Below, piece after piece: positions 4,880 through 9,163 of a stretch of DNA of 9,163 bases. Source of the stretch: Candidatus Gastranaerophilales bacterium (lineage in GTDB: Bacteria; Cyanobacteriota; Vampirovibrionia; Gastranaerophilales; Gastranaerophilaceae); contig CAJUPC010000045.1 of assembly GCA_910588555.1 (NCBI GenBank), positions 1 through 9,163 on the forward strand. Reading direction: 5' to 3'. The notes under the pieces are model-generated. The model ran no database searches. It saw only the letters and a list, made by a program, of their open reading frames with translations, and was not told the DNA's origin. The translations under genes and the position numbers were made by a program. The number at the start of each line of letters is the position of its first letter. The first letter of the stretch is position 1.

Positions 4880-6253
4880 CTATTTAATAAACAGCGGCTT
4901 AACAAGTACATAAATATCGTTAAACAAGACAAATACCAGAAGCAAAATCAACAATGTGAAAAATACGTTCATGATTTTGTTTGCTATTTCTTCATCAACA
5001 GGTTTGCCTAATATTTTTTCAAACACAAGGAAAAGCAAATGACCGCCGTCAAGTGCAGGAATTGGCAAAATATTCAAGATAGCCAAATTCATTGATATAA
5101 CAGCAGTTAAAAGAATTCCATAAAAAATTCCGTCGTGACTAATCATATCACCGCCCATTTTTGTGATAAGAACAACACCGTGCATGTGTTTAAGAGGAAT
5201 TTTTCCCGTAAACAACTGTTTCAAGACAATAAGCATTGATTTTGTTTCATTGTAAAGGTAATTCCAACTTGCAGTAAATGCTGTTTTAATATTTGTCACA
5301 GGGATAAGAATTTCTTTTCGATCAATTGTAATTCCTATTAAGCCTTCTTTATCAGCGTAAATTGTTTTGAGAGGAACAATCTCATTTCCTCTTAAAACTT
5401 TTATATTAATCGGTTTTCCACCGTCAGAAAGCGCAAATGCCAAATCATTCAAAGAAAATGTTCCGTCAGTTTCCATAAATTTTTCATCATTAATTCTATC
5501 ACGGAGTTTAATCTGCTCGTCAGAAAGTTTAACTTCATTATCTTTATATAATTCAACTGCATTTAAAACGTTTTTACTTAATTTAACAGGTTTTTCCTGG
5601 GCAAGAGCAGGGATTTTAACAATCAAACCTTCCTGAATAACTTCGTCTTTAGAAAATGCAGGGTTAATTTTCTTTAACTCTTTATAATTTTTTTCAACAA
5701 GTTCGGTATCAACTTTTCCGTCATTTGAAGCGCTATACATTGCAAAAAGATTTAAAGCATATTTGCTGTCAGCAGGCGAGCCATTGATTTCAATGATTTT
5801 ATCACCTTTTTTCAAATCTGACTGCCAAACACTGGCATCTTTTTCAGCAACAATATCACTTACATAAGTTTCAAACTTTCCTGACGGCATATTATGCCAC
5901 AAAAAAGCTGTCAGCAAAACAAGAATAAACGCACAAAGTACATTAGCTCCGACACCTGCAGAAAAAACAATCGCTCTCTGCCATATAGGTCTGTTCATTA
6001 ATCTGTCTTTAGAATCCTGAGGCAAATCAGACTCTTTGTCATCATCAGGAAAAGACACATACCCGCCGAACAAAAACGCGTGGACAACAAGGGTTATATC
6101 ACCAACTTTTTTTTCCCACAAAGTCGGTCCTATAGGCAAACCAATACCAAATTTATCAACTTTCATCTTAAAAAGTAAAGCTGCGCCTAAATGTCCCAAC
6201 TCATGGACAAGTATCAAAAGTCCGATTAATAAAATCATAATAATTACTGACAT
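4880..6253 (-). CDS. rseP: Site-2 protease RseP/RasP family zinc metalloprotease with an inserted PDZ domain
   Basis: This 457-residue inner-membrane protease cuts substrates within the membrane, in other bacteria releasing anti-sigma factors or clearing signal peptides. The first membrane segment carries HELGH (17-21), giving the two His zinc ligands and catalytic Glu; a second segment spans about 92-118, a third about 376-398 leading into NILPIPALDGGHLL with the third zinc ligand Asp402, and a last about 428-448. A PDZ domain starts at about 130 (VSDIVAEKDASVW, KKGDKIIEINGSP) but is interrupted at about 164-265 before resuming (LNDLAFALSDGGKPINIKVLRGNE). AGGAG lies 6 nt before ATG 6253. speE ends 52 nt upstream with no terminator between, so cotranscription is likely. 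The motif usually reading GPVGI is HGVVLI here. Family assignment is firm; substrates are unknown. Confidence 0.95.
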   Translation of the reverse strand: MSVIIMILLIGLLILVHELGHLGAALLFKMKVDKFGIGLPIGPTLWEKKVGDITLVVHAFLFGGYVSFPDDDKESDLPQDSKDRLMNRPIWQRAIVFSAGVGANVLCAFILVLLTAFLWHNMPSGKFETYVSDIVAEKDASVWQSDLKKGDKIIEINGSPADSKYALNLFAMYSASNDGKVDTELVEKNYKELKKINPAFSKDEVIQEGLIVKIPALAQEKPVKLSKNVLNAVELYKDNEVKLSDEQIKLRDRINDEKFMETDGTFSLNDLAFALSDGGKPINIKVLRGNEIVPLKTIYADKEGLIGITIDRKEILIPVTNIKTAFTASWNYLYNETKSMLIVLKQLFTGKIPLKHMHGVVLITKMGGDMISHDGIFYGILLTAVISMNLAILNILPIPALDGGHLLFLVFEKILGKPVDEEIANKIMNVFFTLLILLLVFVLFNDIYVLVKPLFIK

Positions 6254-6305
6254 TTTTTCTCCTAACTTGTTGTTCGCGTTTAACCGGTCTAAAACTTAAA
6301 ATCCA

Positions 6306-7160
6306 CTATAGCAATTCTTTCAAATAATTCGGCAATGCAAATCGCGCATGGTGGTAATCTTTGTTATAAATTTTGCAAGTTTTTACGATATCTTCATATC
6401 TGTCATCCGCAAAATATGACAAAGGTTCAACATCAACCGAACAAAATGCCCAAGCCCAATACCCGCCGGGGTAAGTCGGAATATTTGATGTGTAAGTAGA
6501 AGTAACGGGGAATACTTTTTTCAACAAGTTATACATTTTTTTGATTTCTTCCTTGTTCACAAACGGACTTTCAGATTGTGCCGCAACAATTCCGCCTTCT
6601 TTCAAGGAGTTTTTGACATTAGTATAGAATTCTTCTGTAAACAATCCCTCACCGGGGCCCATCGGGTCGGTTGAGTCAATCAAAACAATGTCATATTCGT
6701 TCTTTTTATCTTTAATAAAGTCTATCGCGTCAACTACCTGAATATCAACTCTCGGGTCAGACAAACCGCAAGAAATAGTCGGTAAGAACTCTTTACAAGC
6801 GTCAATTACCATACCGTCAATTTCAGCAAGCACAACTTTTTTGACAGATTTATGTTTCAAAACTTCTCTAACCGTGCCGCCGTCGCCGCCACCGATTACA
6901 AGAACACTTTCAGGATTTTTGTGGTGCATCATCGGAATATGAGTAATCATTTCATGATAATGAAATTCATCACCCTCAGTTGTCATCATCAAATCATCAA
7001 GAGTCAAAACTCTGCCCAGTGCTGAGTCAGTTTCAAACACTTCAACTTTTTGAAACTCAGATTGTTTAGAGTATAAAACTTTTCCTGCTTTAATTGCAAT
7101 TCCAAAACCAGCAGGTGTAATTTCGTGATAATATCCGTTTTCTATTCCATTTTTTGTCAT
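6306..7160 (-). CDS. speE: Spermidine synthase (polyamine aminopropyltransferase)
   Basis: SpeE moves an aminopropyl group from decarboxylated S-adenosylmethionine to putrescine, making spermidine in the cytoplasm. The 284-residue protein has the N-terminal beta domain with QKVEVFETDSALGRVLTLD, the conserved GDEFHYHEM (63-71), the nucleotide-binding VIGGGDGGTVREV (88-100), AEID (112-115), and the catalytic Asp162 in LIDSTDPMGPGEGLF; YPGGYWAWAF near 230-239 is also typical. Length is normal. The start at ATG 7160 keeps the full N-terminal strand; GGAG is 12 nt upstream, and an out-of-frame ATG lies between. No speD or speA is in the window, so the source of decarboxylated SAM and putrescine is elsewhere. 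rseP follows in the same direction. Confidence 0.96.
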   Translation of the reverse strand: MTKNGIENGYYHEITPAGFGIAIKAGKVLYSKQSEFQKVEVFETDSALGRVLTLDDLMMTTEGDEFHYHEMITHIPMMHHKNPESVLVIGGGDGGTVREVLKHKSVKKVVLAEIDGMVIDACKEFLPTISCGLSDPRVDIQVVDAIDFIKDKKNEYDIVLIDSTDPMGPGEGLFTEEFYTNVKNSLKEGGIVAAQSESPFVNKEEIKKMYNLLKKVFPVTSTYTSNIPTYPGGYWAWAFCSVDVEPLSYFADDRYEDIVKTCKIYNKDYHHARFALPNYLKELL

Positions 7161-7187
7161 AATTGCTCATTTCTCCTTTTTTAAACA

Positions 7188-7193
7188 ATTATA
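7188..7193 (-). promoter_or_regulatory. Candidate -10 box for speE
   Basis: A perfect TATAAT lies 27 nt before the speE start codon and after the fabF terminator, where a new promoter is needed. No clear -35 was found in the AT-rich DNA upstream. Confidence 0.4.
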
Positions 7194-7233
7194 CAACAAA
7201 AATTTCGGATAAATATAAATTGTTATTAATATT

Positions 7234-7265
7234 AAAAAAAGCCCCCAAAATTTTTGGAGGCTTTT
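7234..7265 (-). terminator. Rho-independent terminator after fabF
   Basis: Starting 15 nt past the fabF stop, a 14-bp stem (AAAAGCCTCCAAAA pairing with TTTTGGGGGCTTTT on the minus strand, one G-U wobble, tiny loop) runs into seven T residues. This is a textbook intrinsic terminator closing the acpP-fabF unit and separating it from speE. Confidence 0.92.
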
Positions 7266-7280
7266 ATATAGAGTATGAAA

Positions 7281-8534
7281 CTATTTAACTTCTTTGATTA
7301 CAAGAGAAGCGTTTTGACCGCCAAATCCGAATGAATTTGACAACGCTGCATGAACTTCTGCTTTTCTTGCTTTATGCGGAACATAATCCAAGTCAGCAAC
7401 ATGTTCGTCTTGATTATCAAGGTTAATAGTCGGAGGTACTATACTTTCATTAATAGTTTTTACACAAGCGATAGCTTCAACAGCACCTGTTGCACCAAGC
7501 AAGTGACCGTGCATTGATTTTGTTGAGCTTACCATTAAATTCGGGTTTTGTGTTCTATCGCCGAATACTGTTGCAATAGCTTTTGATTCTGCAATATCAC
7601 CCAAACCTGTGCTTGTACCGTGTGCGTTAATATATTGAACATCAGTCGATTTTAAACCGGCGTCATCCAATGCAAACTGCATAGCATGTATTGCACCTTG
7701 TCCTTCCGGATCAGGAGCAACAACGTCATACGCATCGCCTGTTTGACCATAGCCGACAATTTCAGCATAAATTTTTGCACCGCGTTTTTTAGCATGTTCA
7801 TATTCTTCTAATACAAGAACGCCTGCACCTTCTGACATAATGAAACCATCTCTGTCAATATCCCATGGACGAGAAGCTTTTGTAGGTTCATCATTACGTT
7901 TTGACAAAGTTCTTGCACTTGAGAATGCACCGATACCAACATCGCAAATAGTAGCTTCACATCCGCCTGCAACCATAATATCAGCGTCGCCGTATTGAAT
8001 TGAACGGAATGCGTCGCCAACAGAGTGTGTGCCTGTTGCACAAGCAGATACAACAACTTTGTTAATACCTTTAAAACCATATCTCATAGAAATTCGACCT
8101 GACGCCATATTTACAATCATCATAGGAATTGTAAACGGTGAACATTTATTCGGTCCTTTTTCCAAAATTCTAATATGGTTATCTTCAAAAGTTCTAAAAC
8201 CGCCTGCAGCAGCACTTACGATAACACCGATTTTATAAGGGTCAACGTCTTTAACTTCTTCAAGTTTAGCGTCTTTAACAGCTTCATCAGCGGCAATCAT
8301 GGCAAATTGAATAAATCTGTCCATTTTTTTAACTTCTTTAGGATCCAAATATTCTTCGGGGTTGAAGTTTTTTACTTCACCTGAAATTTTAGCAACATGC
8401 TTTTCAATATCAATAAGTTCAGAAGTGCTTAATGCGCTTTTTCCTTCAACAAGGCTGTTCCAAAATTTATCAACACCGACACCAAACGGTGAAACTGCCC
8501 CAAGCCCTGTTATTACAACTCTTCTTTTAGTCAT
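7281..8534 (-). CDS. fabF: Beta-ketoacyl-ACP synthase II
   Basis: FabF condenses malonyl-ACP with a growing acyl-ACP in fatty-acid elongation. The 417-residue enzyme has the thiolase fold with catalytic Cys165 in VVSACATGTH, His305 in NAHGTSTG, Lys339 and His344 in STKSMHGHLLGATG, and the gating GFGG loop at 403-406 (Phe404). Starting with RRVVITGLGAVSPFG and ending near SLVIKEVK, it is full length. The AGGA ribosome binding site lies about 10 nt before ATG 8534. It follows acpP by 125 nt, with two hairpins between, and is closed by a strong terminator. The downstream position next to acpP supports FabF over FabB. The usual fabH, fabD and fabG are not within the window. Confidence 0.97.
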   Translation of the reverse strand: MTKRRVVITGLGAVSPFGVGVDKFWNSLVEGKSALSTSELIDIEKHVAKISGEVKNFNPEEYLDPKEVKKMDRFIQFAMIAADEAVKDAKLEEVKDVDPYKIGVIVSAAAGGFRTFEDNHIRILEKGPNKCSPFTIPMMIVNMASGRISMRYGFKGINKVVVSACATGTHSVGDAFRSIQYGDADIMVAGGCEATICDVGIGAFSSARTLSKRNDEPTKASRPWDIDRDGFIMSEGAGVLVLEEYEHAKKRGAKIYAEIVGYGQTGDAYDVVAPDPEGQGAIHAMQFALDDAGLKSTDVQYINAHGTSTGLGDIAESKAIATVFGDRTQNPNLMVSSTKSMHGHLLGATGAVEAIACVKTINESIVPPTINLDNQDEHVADLDYVPHKARKAEVHAALSNSFGFGGQNASLVIKEVK

Positions 8535-8558
8535 CTTTTACTATCCTTTTAATAAATA

Positions 8559-8593
8559 CGAGGGTAAAACTGAATATTCAATTTTCACCCTCG
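8559..8593 (-). other. Hairpin in the acpP-fabF intergenic leader
   Basis: CGAGGGT at 8559-8565 pairs with ACCCTCG at 8587-8593, AAAA with TTTT inside it, and the centre is the perfect palindrome TGAATATTCA (8571-8580). On the minus strand it is followed by TATTTATT rather than a clean T run, so it could be a partial terminator, an RNA-processing site or a stabiliser between acpP and fabF. It ends 24 nt before the fabF start codon. Confidence 0.55.
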
Positions 8594-8638
8594 CAACTTT
8601 TTATAACTTCTCAGTATCATGAAAAACCAGCGGATACC

Positions 8639-8661
8639 AATTGAACGCTACGCGTTCAATT
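8639..8661 (-). repeat. Palindromic hairpin over the acpP stop codon
   Basis: A perfect 10-bp inverted repeat, AATTGAACGC with GCGTTCAATT around a 3-nt loop, includes two bases of the acpP stop codon. Its GC-rich core (GAACGC/GCGTTC) stands out from the AT-rich surroundings. It is followed by no immediate T run. It may be a dispersed palindromic element or a 3'-end stabiliser of the acpP message. Confidence 0.6.
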
Positions 8662-8890
8662 ATTTGTGAGAATCGATGTAGTTTACTGCATCTTGAACAG
8701 TTTGAATTTTTTCAGCTTCTTCATCAGGGATTTCGCAGCCGAATTCTTCTTCGAAAGCCATAACTAATTCAACTGTATCTAAAGAATCAGCACCCAAATC
8801 AGCTGTAAAGCTAGCTTCCGGAGTAACTAAAGCTTCATCAACGCTCAATTGGTCTACTACTACTTTTCTTACTTTTTCTAATGTACTCAT
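8660..8890 (-). CDS. acpP: Acyl carrier protein
   Basis: This 76-residue acidic protein carries growing fatty acids on a phosphopantetheine arm. The attachment site Ser36 lies in LGADSLDTVELVMAFEEEF, the classic DSL helix, followed by the conserved IPDEEAEKIQTVQDAVNYI. Length and charge are those of the housekeeping ACP. GAGG lies 9 nt before ATG 8890, and a good promoter (8936-8964) lies upstream. It is the first gene of an acpP-fabF unit; the hairpins after it could let acpP be expressed above fabF, which suits the large ACP need of the cell (inference). Confidence 0.97.
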   Translation of the reverse strand: MSTLEKVRKVVVDQLSVDEALVTPEASFTADLGADSLDTVELVMAFEEEFGCEIPDEEAEKIQTVQDAVNYIDSHK

Positions 8891-8935
8891 CTTTTTTTCC
8901 TCATAATTTTGTAATTACTATAATTGTTCTCTAAC

Positions 8936-8964
8936 ATTATACTCAGCACAAAATTAATTTGCAA
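8936..8964 (-). promoter_or_regulatory. Promoter of acpP
   Basis: TTGCAA (8959-8964) and a perfect TATAAT (8936-8941) are separated by exactly 17 nt. Predicted start is near 8929, giving a leader of about 39 nt. The -35 box begins 5 nt after the stop of the upstream partial gene. Confidence 0.75.
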
Positions 8965-8969
8965 CTGAT

Positions 8970-9163
8970 TTAAGAAATTGTTACATTTATACCTGCTATT
9001 ATCGGTTCTAAAATATCATTTATTTGAGTGCATATCTCACTAACCTGCTTAATATATTCATCAAGTATCTCTGCCATTTTAGGTGAAAGATTTGATTTTT
9101 CAACATCTTTAATAACTATAAGGACAATTTTCAATATAGCAAACCTTGCATAAATTTGAGAAA
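8970..9163 (-). CDS. C-terminus of an unrecognised protein, cut by window edge
   Basis: One minus-strand frame is open from the right edge to a TAA at 8970-8972, giving 63 residues; the other two minus frames close quickly. The visible part looks helical and amphipathic, with hydrophobic and charged residues alternating (RFAILKIVLIVIKDVEK, then MAEILDEYIKQVSEIC) and ending in IIAGINVTIS. I see no catalytic motif and do not recognise the family. No terminator separates it from the acpP promoter. It could be a real gene's end or, less likely, a chance open frame. Confidence 0.55.
   Translation of the reverse strand, partial: SQIYARFAILKIVLIVIKDVEKSNLSPKMAEILDEYIKQVSEICTQINDILEPIIAGINVTIS

Noticed and set aside
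5367..5636. Plus-strand ORF opposite the rseP insertion
   Set aside because: Antisense shadow with no ribosome binding site or recognisable motif; the minus frame continues through with coherent PDZ ends on both sides.
7808..8080. 90-codon ORF in another frame inside fabF
   Set aside because: It lies wholly inside a gene with all catalytic motifs intact and shows no domain; a frame shadow.

Overview
The window is AT-rich (about one third G+C by eye) bacterial chromosome with strong AGGAG/AGAGGT ribosome binding sites. Almost every gene is on the minus strand; the one plus-strand gene is a short-chain dehydrogenase at 4145-4879. The gene set is mostly housekeeping: ribosomal proteins S6 and S18, SSB, DapF, a site-2 protease of the RseP family, spermidine synthase, FabF and acyl carrier protein. 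DapF implies a meso-diaminopimelate or lysine route. My best guess for the host is a small-genome gut-type lineage such as Vampirovibrionia/Melainabacteria (Gastranaerophilales). This is an impression from protein style and base composition, not a demonstration; other AT-rich bacteria are possible.

Region 1 (1-1565) is the end of a surface-polysaccharide cluster. A family-2 glycosyltransferase runs off the left edge. It lies 2 nt downstream of an unusually short nucleotide-sugar dehydrogenase. Upstream of these, 1566-2070 holds a small XRE-type regulator (1776-1994), a possible gene remnant (1571-1705) and two copies of a 22-bp direct repeat (1676-1697 and 2027-2048), one on each side of the regulator. 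This is the junction between accessory and core DNA and the least explained part of the window.

Region 2 (2071-3217) is an rpsF-ssb-rpsR operon with its own promoter, whose -35 box overlaps the dapF stop codon. It ends in a 12-bp terminator hairpin. dapF (3212-4048) lies just upstream and is divergent from the short-chain dehydrogenase.

Region 3 (4145-7193) has the dehydrogenase and rseP meeting tail to tail with no base between their stop codons. speE lies upstream of rseP and is probably cotranscribed with it. The RseP homologue has a roughly 100-residue insertion in its PDZ domain. Part of that insertion reads like the second half of a LysM glycan-binding domain. This is the most interesting protein-level observation here.

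Region 4 (7234-8964) is an acpP-fabF fatty-acid unit with a good promoter before acpP, two hairpins between the genes and a strong terminator after fabF. The right edge (8970-9163) holds the C-terminus of an unrecognised protein. No tRNA, rRNA, CRISPR array, insertion sequence or complete novel system was seen.
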